This document shows positions 17,744-27,492 of a stretch of 64,000 bases of DNA, piece after piece. Under the pieces are notes generated by a model. That model had not been told where the DNA came from and searched no databases. It saw nothing but the letters and a program-made list of their open reading frames with translations. Both the position numbers and the translations under genes were made by a program. This stretch comes from Dyadobacter sp. 3J3 (GTDB lineage Bacteria; Bacteroidota; Bacteroidia; Cytophagales; Spirosomataceae), in assembly GCF_009801115.1 (NCBI RefSeq), contig NZ_VTOL01000011.1, positions 62,001 through 126,000 on the forward strand. The letters are read 5' to 3'. Numbering within the stretch: position 1 is the stretch's first letter; every line of letters begins with the position of its first letter.

Positions 17744-18661
17744 TCAATTAACCCAATCAACCCCTTTTCTTAGCAATTTTAAAGTAATATCCTCTTCTGA
17801 ACCTTCCTCAGGTATAAAATTATATTCCCAATTTGCCTGCGGCGGCAAACTCATCAAAATCGATTCTGTGCGACCATTCGTTTCCAGTCCGAATTTTGTT
17901 CCACGATCCCAGACCAGATTAAATTCCACATAACGTCCGCGACGAAGGTATTGCCATTGTTTTTGCTGCTCCGTGAAAGAAGCGTCGCGATGTTTCTTCA
18001 TGAAGGACGTATAAACAGGGGCAAAGCTTTCTCCGATTTCTTTTACAAAAGCAAAAAGTTCTTTTTTCGATAAATTTCTTCCGTAACCTGCTTCATCCGG
18101 TTTGAGATAATCGAAAAAGATACCGCCGATTCCCCGGGTTTCATTTCTATGCTGAATAAAAAAATAATCGTCAGCCCAGGTTTTAAATTTTGGATAAAAG
18201 TCGTGGTGATGTTTGTCGCAGGCAGTTTTTAAATGCGTATGGAAAATTTTTGCATCTTCTTCAATCACATAATGTGGTGTTAGGTCAATTCCGCCGCCAA
18301 ACCAGCAGGTACCATTGCTCAGTTCAAAATACCGCACATTCATGTGAATAATAGGAACCAGAGGGTTTTTAGGATGCATAACGATCGATACGCCTGTGGC
18401 TGTAAAATGAAAATCGTCGGTCTCATTGAGCTGCATTTGCTGGCGAAGGCGCGGATGAACTTCACCCTTCACACTGGAAAAATTCACTCCTCCTTTTTCA
18501 ATAATATTCCCGTTCTGGATTAATCGGGTTCGTCCGCCCCCTCCGGAATGATGCTCCCAAAGGTCTTCTTTGAATTTTCCTGCGCCGTCCTCCTTTTCGA
18601 TTGCCGCGCAAATGTTATCTTGTAATTGTTTGAAAAACCCTTCTATATCTTCAACTGTCAT
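17744..18661 (-). CDS. hemF: Oxygen-dependent coproporphyrinogen III oxidase
   Basis: A 305-residue cytoplasmic enzyme converting coproporphyrinogen III to protoporphyrinogen IX with O2 in haem synthesis. Family signatures include GGGGRTRL, IHMNVRYFE, TCWFGGGIDLTPHY, RGIGGIFFDYL and RGRYVEFNLVWDRGTKFGL. The length is normal and all conserved blocks are present. It lies 99 bp downstream of the NlpC/P60 gene and 30 bp upstream of the EF-Tu-like gene. It implies aerobic metabolism. Confidence 0.97.
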   Translation of the reverse strand: MTVEDIEGFFKQLQDNICAAIEKEDGAGKFKEDLWEHHSGGGGRTRLIQNGNIIEKGGVNFSSVKGEVHPRLRQQMQLNETDDFHFTATGVSIVMHPKNPLVPIIHMNVRYFELSNGTCWFGGGIDLTPHYVIEEDAKIFHTHLKTACDKHHHDFYPKFKTWADDYFFIQHRNETRGIGGIFFDYLKPDEAGYGRNLSKKELFAFVKEIGESFAPVYTSFMKKHRDASFTEQQKQWQYLRRGRYVEFNLVWDRGTKFGLETNGRTESILMSLPPQANWEYNFIPEEGSEEDITLKLLRKGVDWVN

Positions 18662-18760
18662 TATAAATCTGAAATTGTGCGGGGCGAAATTACGATAAAT
18701 TTGAAAGCAGAATTACCTCATTTCAAATTTAAGGATTTGTATCAAACGAACTTTTAAAGT

Positions 18761-19996
18761 TCAGGGATTATTTTCAAGGTAGGCTGGATGTTTCGCAATA
18801 GATTGGATTCCCGTAGTTCCTACATTTCCAAGATAACGGCGTGCCGCGACCACCGTACGGGTTTCGAAATCGTCATAATTTAAGGCATCCGGTTTCATAC
18901 TGCTAATCCTGACATTCCCTGATGCATGAATAAATTCCCCATTTCCCAGATACAGGGCGACATGCGTGACACGGGCATCAGGCGTTTTATTTTTTCCGCT
19001 TGCAAAAAATATCAGATCACCGGATTTTAAGTTTTTCAAAGCTTCTTCCAGATTTAACCGGCCATTTTGTAATACAGAAACCGTCTCACCTACCATCACT
19101 TGTTGCGAAGCGTCGCGCGGAATTACTATTCCATTCATAAAAAATGCAGTTTTGGTAAATCCGCTGCAATCCACACCTTTCACAGAAGTACCACCCCACA
19201 AATACGGGACACCGATCATCGTTTTGGCAATCTCAATAATCTGCTCGGGGTTTGGAGAAGGCTTTTTTAGCCATTTTGAATAATCTATCATTTGCTCATG
19301 CGGGACAAACGCAGTTCGGCCATCAGGATAAATAACTTTATAGAACCCTTTCTGCTTACTATCACTAACCAGAATATCTCCCATAACCAAATCTGAAACT
19401 CTTTGGGATTTTCGGTCAGGATTAGCAAATGCGTGGCCATAATCATCGATAAAGACAAGCTTGTCTTTTTGCTTCCAACTTTCCATTTCAGCGGCTGTCT
19501 TTAACGAAATCGCTCCTGCATCCAGCCAGGAAATATATCCATCCGGAGTGCGGACGAGATAGTAATAACCATCCTTTTTCAAAATATCAAGTGGCGTTCC
19601 AAGCAAAGCTTGAGTGGCAAGTTCGGCCGCGTTTTTAGGGTTCGAGCGGATATTTACGACGGAAAGATTAACAAGAGCGAAGATTTTTTCTCCCAAACTT
19701 TTTGCTGGAAGCGTCTGAACCGGGGTTTTAATTTTAATTCCCGCCTTTACAAGAGAATCAGAAAACTTTTGAGCTGCTTTAAGTTCTGTTGTTTCAAAAT
19801 AGTTGTTACCTGTACTATCTGCCAGAAGTTGGAAAATAGCCGTTCTTTTATCAGGTGCATATTGTTTTGTGATAGCTCCTGCTATATCGGATATTTTTTT
19901 ATTTTGAATTGAATCTGTGGAAATTGTTTGATTTTGCCCATTTGAAATAAATGGTAAAAGAAACAAAAAGAAAAGAGAGAATTTATTGCTTTTCAT
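18761..19996 (-). CDS. SH3-domain NlpC/P60 peptidoglycan hydrolase
   Basis: A 411-residue exported cysteine peptidase. The ATG at 19996 begins MKSNKFSLFFLFLLPFISNGQ, a clean signal peptide, so the longer frame to 20077 is rejected. Two SH3-like domains (about 110-180 and 185-250) precede an NlpC/P60 domain with Cys277 in GVDCSGF and the His in RVTHVALYLG. This is the architecture of gamma-D-glutamyl-diamino acid endopeptidases of the YkfC type. It probably trims or recycles peptidoglycan stem peptides. Confidence 0.9.
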   Translation of the reverse strand: MKSNKFSLFFLFLLPFISNGQNQTISTDSIQNKKISDIAGAITKQYAPDKRTAIFQLLADSTGNNYFETTELKAAQKFSDSLVKAGIKIKTPVQTLPAKSLGEKIFALVNLSVVNIRSNPKNAAELATQALLGTPLDILKKDGYYYLVRTPDGYISWLDAGAISLKTAAEMESWKQKDKLVFIDDYGHAFANPDRKSQRVSDLVMGDILVSDSKQKGFYKVIYPDGRTAFVPHEQMIDYSKWLKKPSPNPEQIIEIAKTMIGVPYLWGGTSVKGVDCSGFTKTAFFMNGIVIPRDASQQVMVGETVSVLQNGRLNLEEALKNLKSGDLIFFASGKNKTPDARVTHVALYLGNGEFIHASGNVRISSMKPDALNYDDFETRTVVAARRYLGNVGTTGIQSIAKHPAYLENNP

Positions 19997-20301
19997 ATAG
20001 ATAATTAAAAGGTAAGCTAATACATAAGGGTAAATAATACAAGCTTTAAAGCTGTTTGTGGACATGGAAGAGAGCAAAACGTACTTTCAATTTTAATATT
20101 TTGATGAAATTTTTGAAATAATTAACATTTTGTTAAAGTATTAATGGTGTTGATAACGAGTGATTTATGTTTTGAATTAGAAAAGTATCAGAGATTCGGG
20201 CTTAACGTAGTTAAAATATCAGGAACCATACACAGGGGATTTTTGTCTAATACCAGCAGCCAAACGTGTGATTTATCACAGTTTATTTTCTGCGTCTTTT
20301 T
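19997..20301. other. Intergenic region before tmRNA
   Basis: This 305-bp AT-rich gap separates the start of the NlpC/P60 gene from the tmRNA. It must hold promoters for both, but I see no clear TTTG-N19-TAnnTTTG pair. A 66-codon frame at 20144-20344 runs into the tmRNA and is not credible as a gene. Confidence 0.5.
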
Positions 20302-20671
20302 GGGGGCGACTGGAATTGACAGCGGGTTGGGATTCTGTGTGTAAGCATGTCGGGAGCTGGGGGTACCTCCCGTAAATAATACCTTTCAAACAATAACTGG
20401 CGAAAATACTTACGCCATGGCTGCCTAATCCGGAGGATTTAGCAAATGCCATCATCCCTCCAACCTACGCACTGATGGTTGGGCTCCGGGGTGTCGCAAA
20501 TCAGTGCTGGTTGGAATAGTGGTACGGAAATCCAACGAGACCCAAGGACCTAAGGCCAAGACGCGGGTCCGCCGTGAACCTTGTCTGGCTCGAAAATTTA
20601 ATCGCGGATAAGCATGTAGAAGGCGCAGGGTTTCCCTGTTCTGGACGAGGGTTCGAATCCCTCCGTCTCCA
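20302..20671 (+). ncRNA. ssrA: Transfer-messenger RNA (tmRNA)
   Basis: The 5' end GGGGGCGACTGGAATTGAC and 3' end GGGTTCGAATCCC-TCCGTCTCCA form the tRNA-like domain: the acceptor stem pairs 20302-20308 with 20664-20670, and a T-arm precedes it. CCA is not encoded (ACGA follows). The tag frame, 20399-20428, reads GENTYAMAA then TAA, close to other Cytophagales tags. It rescues stalled ribosomes and marks the nascent chain for proteolysis. The RNA is a single piece and not permuted. Confidence 0.96.
20399..20428 (+). other. tmRNA tag peptide reading frame (GENTYAMAA)
   Basis: GGC GAA AAT ACT TAC GCC ATG GCT GCC TAA begins at the expected resume site. The Ala-Ala end suits ClpXP-type recognition. 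The variant AMAA rather than ALAA is visible directly. Confidence 0.9.
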
Positions 20672-20695
20672 CGAAATACACTTCCAAATTATTTA

Positions 20696-20729
20696 AAACC
20701 CTGTTTAAATCATTTAAACAGGGTTTTTT
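20696..20729 (+). terminator. Rho-independent terminator of tmRNA
   Basis: AAACCCTGTTTAAAT (20696-20710) pairs perfectly with ATTTAAACAGGGTTT (20712-20726), with six Ts spanning the end of the stem and the tail (20724-20729). Confidence 0.9.
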
Positions 20730-20919
20730 GTTGCATCTACGGTATCAAAACTTATAAAAATTCACATAATTCAAGTGCTATTCGTGTAGTATGTTTGAGC
20801 TCAAAAAAGTGCCCGCTGTAATTGATTTAAGTATTTGTTGTTCAGTGTGTTAGATTGGATTAATCTTGTTTTTTTTGGGTAGAATCCGAACTTTGTTTCG
20901 TGCTGAATATTAAGAAGTG

Positions 20920-21722
20920 ATGGAAAAAAACATGGGTAATTATTTTAACTAAACCAGCAAAAAACGAAAGTGGGGGAGAGCGGTTCATCTATCTTAGAAT
21001 TACCATCGATGGTGGGTCAAACGAGATTTCCACAAAAAGAAAATGGGCTGTGATCTGTTGAAATTCAGGTTCTGGCCGTCCGCCAGGTATAAAAGAGTAT
21101 GCCAAAATACTTAATGCCTTTCTTGACACCCCAACACAACATGTACATCAAGCTCGTCTAAAATTAATGGATTCTGGAAAAGAGTGAAATATCTCTCAAA
21201 TTTCAAAAAATAGTGCTGAGCTGCGTTAAAAGAGGTTGGTTACACCGTGAGCCCTTTTCTGGTTTAGCACGGCGTGAAAGAAGTTAAGAGTTTTTGACAA
21301 AGGCAGAACTGGAAATACTTGTTGGCATAAACATTAAGATCGAAGGGGGCGCGCAAGTACGTGATATTTTTGTCTTATTCTGCTACACCGGGCTTGCTTA
21401 CGTAGCTATAAAGCAACTTAGTCGTTCCGAACTTTTGAAGGACGTTGATGAGAAAGAACGGCTCATGACACAACAGCAAAAAAAGGAATCACTAACACGT
21501 CTTTCAATGCTTTGTAAGGCACTTGAAATAGTTCAGAAATATAATATGTATCCGGAATGTGTAAAGTTAGATTTAGTGCTTCCTGTTTTGAGTAACCACA
21601 AAACTAATTCTTATTTGAAAGAGTGTGCTGACATTTGTGGTATTACAAAGAATCTTACCTTACCTATCGCCAGACATACTTTAGCAACTACTGTAACTTT
21701 GAGTAATGGAGTGAACATATAG
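20920..21722 (+). pseudogene. Tyrosine recombinase (integrase) pseudogene
   Basis: Pieces in different frames line up with Bacteroidota tyrosine integrases. 20939-21055 reads LTKPAKNESGGERFIYLRI then EISTKRKW (arm-binding domain). 21079-21187 reads GIKEYAKILNAFLD...ARLKLMDSGKE (core-binding domain). 21294-21722 reads FVLFCYTGLAYVAIKQL...ECVKLDLVLPVLSNHKTNSYL...IARHTLATTVTLSNG (catalytic domain, HxxR region ARHT). Internal stops at about 21058 and 21185, a frame change between pieces, and loss of the final Tyr box show that it is dead. Confidence 0.85.
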
Positions 21723-22046
21723 TCGCTTCTAAGATGCATTTGTAGTATTGTTTGATATTTTGAGGTATTATTCCTAAATATACAACGTAGAAAATCGGTT
21801 ACTTAAAATACTAGGATACTGGAAAAATTATATCAGTTACCAAAAGATAATTTTTTTATTACCATTTGATAATTGAAATATACCTGATTGCAATTTATGT
21901 TTATGGTATAATGCCTGTTCAGGGCGCAGAATCAATATTATGTTTGCTAATATTTTGTACCGTGATGACATTATTATGCAAAAGATGTGTCCAAAACTAG
22001 TTGTACTCGTCTTTTGTGCAATCTAATTTACCACAATGTACAAAAC

Positions 22047-22628
22047 ATGCAAAGTTTTTTTGAGAACCAGAATTTCAATATTCCAATACAATCACATGTA
22101 ATCGATGATTTAAGATCAGTATCCACATTGTTGACAGTAAAGGATAAATACAATATCATTATGCCGGATTCTAAGCAGAATTATATCTATCTTGTATTAA
22201 ATGGTGTTGTAAGATGTTATTCTTTACATGAAGGGAAAGAATGGACAAGGTAGTTTTTTTGCAAAGGGGATCTGGCATTGTCTATTGATGGATTTCTTAC
22301 CGGAGAGAAATCGAATGAATTTTTCGAAACCAGCACCTTTACGGAGCTGATCGCTGTGAAGAAGCAGGATTATTTCTGTCTTTTAGAAAAACATCAGTCA
22401 TTGAAGATAGCCACTAATTACCTTCTAGATGGTTATCTAGTCCGAAGAAGACAGTATGATTACAGTATGCGATTTTTATCTGCTGACGAACGTTACAGTT
22501 GGTTTGTGAAACAGTATCCGTATATAGCTAACCGTATTCAGTTAAGGCATTTGGCTGATTTTTTAGGTCATACGGCGCAATCCCTTTCGCGTAGCAGAAG
22601 CAAATATCAGCGAAGAGGATCACAATAA
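22047..22628 (+). pseudogene. Crp/Fnr family regulator, frameshifted
   Basis: The first piece (22047-22253) has a cyclic-nucleotide-binding fold start and YLVLNGVVRCYSLHEGKEWT. The second (from about 22257 to 22628) continues FFAKGDLALSIDGFLTGE to a C-terminus with LRHLADFLGHTAQSLSRSR (helix-turn-helix). The break falls in AAGGTAGTTTTTTTGC at about 22249-22262, where a one-base slip in the T-run would rejoin them. Everything else is intact, so it may be a recent mutation or a sequencing error. Confidence 0.75.
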
Positions 22629-22922
22629 AATTATATTACTTGCCAATTGGTAATTTATTTGTTGTCATTTGGCAATTGCTATCTACATTCTCCGGGTTGT
22701 AAGTTTGTCCTCTTGTTTATTAAGTGAGTCTGCCTCTTTACAATTCGTTTCCATTAAAACTCAACGGTATGAAAATTTATTTATTTAAAGATCAGAAGAC
22801 CAACTACGCCAAAATACTGAAATCAAGATGTCTTTTTAATAAAGTACCATTTAAATTTACTTTTTAAATGTCATAGCTTTTGCCAGACAGACAGTATTAT
22901 CCTTCTCAATTCTATTATTATA

Positions 22923-23762
22923 ATGCCTCATCAACAATTGCCCTTCTCTGAACAACAAAAACTGACTGATAGTATCGACGCCGATTTAAACCCTATTTAC
23001 TGGGCGAGCGATGCAAATGGTGACCTTAACTTTCTTAGTCCTGGATGGATTGATTTTACCGGCAGGGATATTGCTTTCGGCGAAATTCTGAAAATCAATC
23101 AATTTATGCATGTGGATGACTTAGCGGAGTATGAAGAAAATTTAGTTAGCAGTTTGACCAAAAAGGAATCTTTTAGTTTTCAGTTTCGAATGCTGACAAG
23201 AAGCGAGGAGTACCGCAGTGTTCTGGGTAGATTTGTGCCGCTTTATACCAGTGAGGGGAAATTTAATGGCTATGTAGGAATTTGTAAGGAAATAGCATAA
23301 CGTGGCGATTTTTTGGATCAGCTAAGCAGAGTGGTTATGGATTTTTCTCAATTCGACCAAACTATGGAAGAGCGGTATGTCGCTAACCATAAGCTGAACA
23401 AAATAATTGGTCAGTTGCAAATGTTTTAAAGTATTGCCCGGTCGCAATGGTGTTGTTAGATGTTACCGCGTTTAAAGAGAATGGCAAAGGAATTGATTTT
23501 ATATTTTCGGGATATTCACCAAAGGTGCTGGATATTTTGGGTCTATCGGGAAACGATATTACCCATAAATGTTTTTATGAATGCATGCCTATTACAAAAG
23601 ATTCAGCTCCCTTAACTTTATGTGTAAAAGTGGTTGGTAGTGGTGAGACGGGGAACAATATTCATAAAAAATCCAGGGCAGGATGAATCCTTGTTAAATG
23701 TAATTGTCTCATACCAGGTAGATAATCAAAATGGTATCGTTATGATTATTACTGAAAATTAG
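22923..23762 (+). pseudogene. PAS-domain protein, fragmented by frameshifts
   Basis: 22923-23300 encodes a PAS domain (YWASDANGDLNFLSPGWIDFTGR...GKFNGYVGICKEI). A linker continues in another frame (FLDQLSRVVMDFSQFDQ). A second PAS starts at about 23416 (YCPVAMVLLDVTAFKENGKG...SGYSPKVLDILGLSG) and its end shifts frame once more (KNPGQDESLLNVIVSYQVD...IITEN) to a stop at 23762. No kinase domain follows. The original was probably the sensory front of a histidine kinase. Confidence 0.65.
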
Positions 23763-23937
23763 TTTCCGAATCTAGGAGAAATATTAGGTTTTAAACCTTG
23801 CATGTAGAATTAAGAACCATTATTCATCCTAATTCTGAAAATTAATGAAATGTTTTTCGGCTGGGGTTTGCGAGTTTAATAATGGATTACCAAGTAGTTG
23901 AACTCAAAATATAATAGTTTGTTAGAGGTCAATTTGC

Positions 23938-23976
23938 CACAGAATCATATCGTCAAAGATCTACTTAGATTCTGTG
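23938..23976. repeat. Inverted repeat CACAGAATC / GATTCTGTG
   Basis: Perfect 9-bp arms at 23938-23946 and 23968-23976 with a 21-nt spacer, in non-coding DNA of the decayed island. It could be a scar of a mobile element; no function is evident. Confidence 0.35.
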
Positions 23977-24175
23977 TTGATAACCAGCTAACTATTTCAA
24001 ATTATCAAAGTGACATCTCGATACCTTAAAAACCAAGAAATAAATGACTTTTCCTCACGAAGGAAAAGATATTAAAAAAAAACCGCCTAGATGCCCGGTA
24101 GATTCTAATGAAATAAAAGTACTGGTAACCGTCTTAAATAAAGCCTCGTTAGCAGGTCATAGCTTTTAAGTCATT

Positions 24176-24268
24176 ATGGCTGCTGCGAGAAAGCTTTCGG
24201 TCGTAATTTGGAACGTGATTATCAAGGCCGAACCATATAGAAAGACTTATGTTGAAAAGAACATTTAA
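24176..24268 (+). pseudogene. Possible transposase C-terminal scrap (IS110-like)
   Basis: Thirty codons read MAAARKLSVVIWNVIIKAEP followed by YRKTYVEKNI. The ARKL-x-VVIWN pattern resembles the C-terminal end of IS110-type transposases of Bacteroidota. No upstream catalytic part can be read in any frame. The length is too short for certainty. Confidence 0.35.
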
Positions 24269-24475
24269 AAAGCAAAAGATGATAAATTTGAAACACATCG
24301 ATAAAAAACCACATGCTCTTCAATTGAGAAAAGAGGAACTGGAGAAATTAATTATAAAGCAATCATTTTTAGTAATTTCAAGTCCGGTTGTAAAGAAAAA
24401 GGCTATGCCGGTCAATATTCTATTAGGTCACAGGTATGGTAATAAAAGGAGTATTGGCAAATTTTTATAAAAGAA

Positions 24476-24511
24476 ACGATCAAGTAAAACATGTTCTACT
24501 TGATCGTTTTT
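24476..24511. terminator. Bidirectional hairpin terminator
   Basis: ACGATCAAGTA (24476-24486) pairs perfectly with TACTTGATCGT (24497-24507). T-rich tails occur on both strands (TTTTT on +, TTTCTTTT on -). It ends the type IX-secreted protein gene on the minus strand and closes the decayed island. Confidence 0.85.
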
Positions 24512-24523
24512 AAATGATGAAAA

Positions 24524-26884
24524 TTACTTGTTGATCATGACTTTATTCACACTGGCAGAACCATCTTTCCGACTTATACGTAAAACGTATAAACCTGCCG
24601 GGAATTCTTTAACATTGATCTCCCGCACAAGATTTCCTGTTGATTTGTATACCAAAATACCTGTTAAATTAGTCAGTTCAATATGATCCACCTTATTCCA
24701 TTCTCCGGGATTGATACTGAGAGTTGTAGATACGGGGTTAGGATACAATGTGGTACTCACATTTTGTCCTGCATCAATACTACGAATTTTGCTGAATGCA
24801 TAAGTATCATCCAAATCGACCATTTTTAACCGATAATAGTTTGTTCCGGAAAATGGTTCATGGTCGTAACCTGAATATTTAATAATACTTTTGCTATCGG
24901 ATGCTGCTTGCACAGTTTGCAAGGTTGTCCAGGTGGCTGCGTCAGCACTTCTTTCAATCCTAAATTCTTTACTGTTTTCCTCGGAAGAAGTAGCCCATTC
25001 CAGCAAGATGTCTTTATTTTCTACTTTGGTTGCGGTAAAGCTGATCAATTTTACGGGCAGAGCGCAATCAGATACGGTTACAGAAATTGTATCATTGCAA
25101 GTTCCTCCATTGGTCCAGATAAAATGATAAATGCCCGGAGCGCTGAATCCCGTAATATCAGTTGTTGCGTTGGCTGGGTCAGCGATTACGGCTGATCCAG
25201 GGTTATCTGACTGAGCGAGCCATGCTATTCCTGAAACTTGTGAAGCTGCCATTTTTGCAATATCAGTCATACATATTTTTGGTATGTCAGGACCTGCATC
25301 TGGTTTAATACAAGCATTGTAACAAATCGCACCGTCATTGCCGCTGGATGGCTGGCCCTGGGAGCGGAGTACGGCTGTTGTATTTCCGGTTATATTTTGC
25401 ACTGTGCTTATTTTGTAAATGCCACCGGTCTGGTTATCGCCTGCATATAAATTCCCCTGGGCGTCAAAATATGCGGCGCCGATTGAACCGGTACCAAAGG
25501 ATGAACCACCTGACACATTTCCTATGGTGGTTACAGCACCAGTATTAGGGTTGATTTTATATAGCTGATGTGGAGCCGAGTTTGCAACAGCATACAAAAA
25601 TCCATCAACAGGATTATAGGCAAAGTCAGATATGTTCACGGAGGCAGTATTTGACTTTGATAAAAGGGTTAGATACGTAGGAGAGGCAGGATTTACATCT
25701 ACTCTGAACAGGTCACCGCCATTGTTATATAAGTACAAAATTCCGTTTCCATCAATTGTTCCTGAGTTATATCCGGCATTATACAATCCGGGAATCCTGA
25801 AATAATGAGGCTCTCCATCAGCCCCAATCCTGAAAATTGTTCCGGTTCCTACAACATTGTCTGTAAAATTATTGTCCTGCACACTTCCCCAAAGTTCATC
25901 ATCCGTTGGATTATATCCCATAGCATTCAGGTTGGTGGCCCGGTTCGGGTTTGTTATATCTGTATAAATTGTCGTCTGTATTCCGGTATTAATATCGACA
26001 GAAATTAAATCAACTGGTCCCGCAAAAGAAGTCGTTTGCTGAATCAGGAAAGCTGTATTTACACAACCAATAGGACTGTCGCAATTGGTTACAGTAACAG
26101 TTAATTTATCATTACAAGTGCCAGTACCCCAAGTGAAATTGTAAATTCCAGCCATGGTAAAACCCTTGATCACGGTTGTCGGATCCGAGGCATTGGTAAT
26201 GGTAGTAGCCGAGGGATTGCCCGGATCTGCCATCCATCCGGCTCCGCTGGCAGCAGTAGCGGCAGTCGTAATAGTTTGATTCTGGCAAATAGATTGAGCT
26301 GGTCCGGCAACGAATACTGGCTTAGTAATAATCCTGTTGGTAACGGAAGAAATACAGCCTGTTGAAATCAGTTTGGCAACGGTAGGGTAGGTTCCGGCAT
26401 CAAGTCCGGAAAACAATGTTACGCCTGGTGCTCCAAAAGTGACACCGCCGTCAATACTGAACTGATAATTGGCTAGAGGTGTGAGACCTGTAAAGGTAAT
26501 GCTTCCATTTGGGTTGGTACAATTGGTACTATTCACTCGATTGGCACCGGGAGCCGCCGGAGATGCTGGATCGGTTATTGTCACTTTGGTAACGGGTGAA
26601 ATACAACCCGTCGATTCATTTTTTGAAACAGTGGAATAAACTCCGCCGGAAAGAGACGTAAAACTTGTTTGTCCTGATGTCCCGAAAGTTGTACCGCCAT
26701 CTATGCTGAATAGAAAACCTGCGGGGCCAGGTGCTGTAAATGTAATACTACCGGCCGGCGTGGAACAACTTGAATTATTAACCTTTGTCGAAATAGGTGC
26801 CGTACATTGCCCCATGGCCATGTAAAAGGATGAGAAAGTCAATACTGAAATCAGTATCAAGCTTGTAAAGGCGTTTAGTTTCAT
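24524..26884 (-). CDS. Type IX-secreted surface protein with C-terminal sorting domain
   Basis: A 786-residue exported protein (signal about 1-25, ending YMAMGQ). Residues about 26-190 hold two similar beta modules (FSIDGGTTFG and FSIDGGVTFG). Then comes a six-bladed-like region of YNPTDDELWG/LYAVANSAPHQLY segments of DUF6923 type, a repeat of the GIYxFxWTxGTCND module (about 240 and 590), and a C-terminal sorting domain (LYPNPVSTTLSINP...LTGILVYKSTG...FPAGLYVLRIS). It should cross the outer membrane by the type IX system. The ligand is unknown. Confidence 0.88.
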   Translation of the reverse strand: MKLNAFTSLILISVLTFSSFYMAMGQCTAPISTKVNNSSCSTPAGSITFTAPGPAGFLFSIDGGTTFGTSGQTSFTSLSGGVYSTVSKNESTGCISPVTKVTITDPASPAAPGANRVNSTNCTNPNGSITFTGLTPLANYQFSIDGGVTFGAPGVTLFSGLDAGTYPTVAKLISTGCISSVTNRIITKPVFVAGPAQSICQNQTITTAATAASGAGWMADPGNPSATTITNASDPTTVIKGFTMAGIYNFTWGTGTCNDKLTVTVTNCDSPIGCVNTAFLIQQTTSFAGPVDLISVDINTGIQTTIYTDITNPNRATNLNAMGYNPTDDELWGSVQDNNFTDNVVGTGTIFRIGADGEPHYFRIPGLYNAGYNSGTIDGNGILYLYNNGGDLFRVDVNPASPTYLTLLSKSNTASVNISDFAYNPVDGFLYAVANSAPHQLYKINPNTGAVTTIGNVSGGSSFGTGSIGAAYFDAQGNLYAGDNQTGGIYKISTVQNITGNTTAVLRSQGQPSSGNDGAICYNACIKPDAGPDIPKICMTDIAKMAASQVSGIAWLAQSDNPGSAVIADPANATTDITGFSAPGIYHFIWTNGGTCNDTISVTVSDCALPVKLISFTATKVENKDILLEWATSSEENSKEFRIERSADAATWTTLQTVQAASDSKSIIKYSGYDHEPFSGTNYYRLKMVDLDDTYAFSKIRSIDAGQNVSTTLYPNPVSTTLSINPGEWNKVDHIELTNLTGILVYKSTGNLVREINVKEFPAGLYVLRISRKDGSASVNKVMINK

Positions 26885-27492
26885 TGGTTTGTCTCAGTTT
26901 TGAAGTGGTTATTTTCATTTTTCGCTTTTCATTTGCTGAGTACTTTGGACTGTTCTAATCGAAATTCAGGTAAAAATTGTTAAGAAATAAAGATATTTTA
27001 TATCGGTACATTCGTAATACGGACTATGGAGTTATTCGTCACACGATATGCAAACTTCTCATATTTTAATCGGGTAATATGCCAAAAAGGCTTAGCCAAT
27101 GAATGAGGGTTAGAAATACGGCTAATTCAAAATGTTTTTATGATAGATTTTTTGGCGGATAGCAGATAACCTTACGAGGCTATCTCGTAATTGTATTTTG
27201 TAGAAAGCATGCAAAGAAATAGAACGAAGGGAAAAGGCACTCTTTAAAATGAGAAACCAGTGAAGGACGAAAAATTACATGAGACTGCTCCGATTTAACC
27301 AGTTCTCAGTTATAATTTTTATAAGGATTGTTGCTGAATAGCAAAGTAATTGCAGATTTTTAGAAATTGGCCAGTTTGCGACAATAGACCAGGAAACTTT
27401 CTATATGAGTAAATTTTTATAGTAAAATGGTAGGCTGTGAGACAATAGTCAGAAGCTGTTTTGGTGAAATAAGTTGCAGTATTATGGATTAA
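26885..27492. other. 608-bp intergenic region
   Basis: AT-rich DNA with no credible gene. The only structure that I see is a perfect hairpin TTACGAG-GCTAT-CTCGTAA at 27172-27190. It should carry the promoter of the type IX protein; I find no clear -7 box on the minus strand. Confidence 0.5.

Larger units (their letters stand above)
20730..24475. mobile_element. Decayed genomic island downstream of ssrA
   Basis: A block of about 3.7 kb, more AT-rich than its surroundings, containing only broken genes: a tyrosine recombinase with several stops and shifts, a frameshifted Crp/Fnr regulator, a shifted PAS protein and a possible transposase scrap. tmRNA 3' ends are classical integration targets, and the recombinase remnant lies just after it. 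I could not find a second copy of the tmRNA 3' end, so the right boundary is set only by the return to intact coding at about 24.5 kb. Confidence 0.6.

Noticed and set aside
20144-20344. 66-codon open frame before and into the tmRNA
   Set aside because: It overlaps the start of ssrA and has no protein-like features; reading by chance.
20664-24475. Second attachment-site copy of the tmRNA 3' end
   Set aside because: I looked for repeats of GGGTTCGAATCCCTCCGTCT in the island by eye and saw none, so no att pair is claimed.
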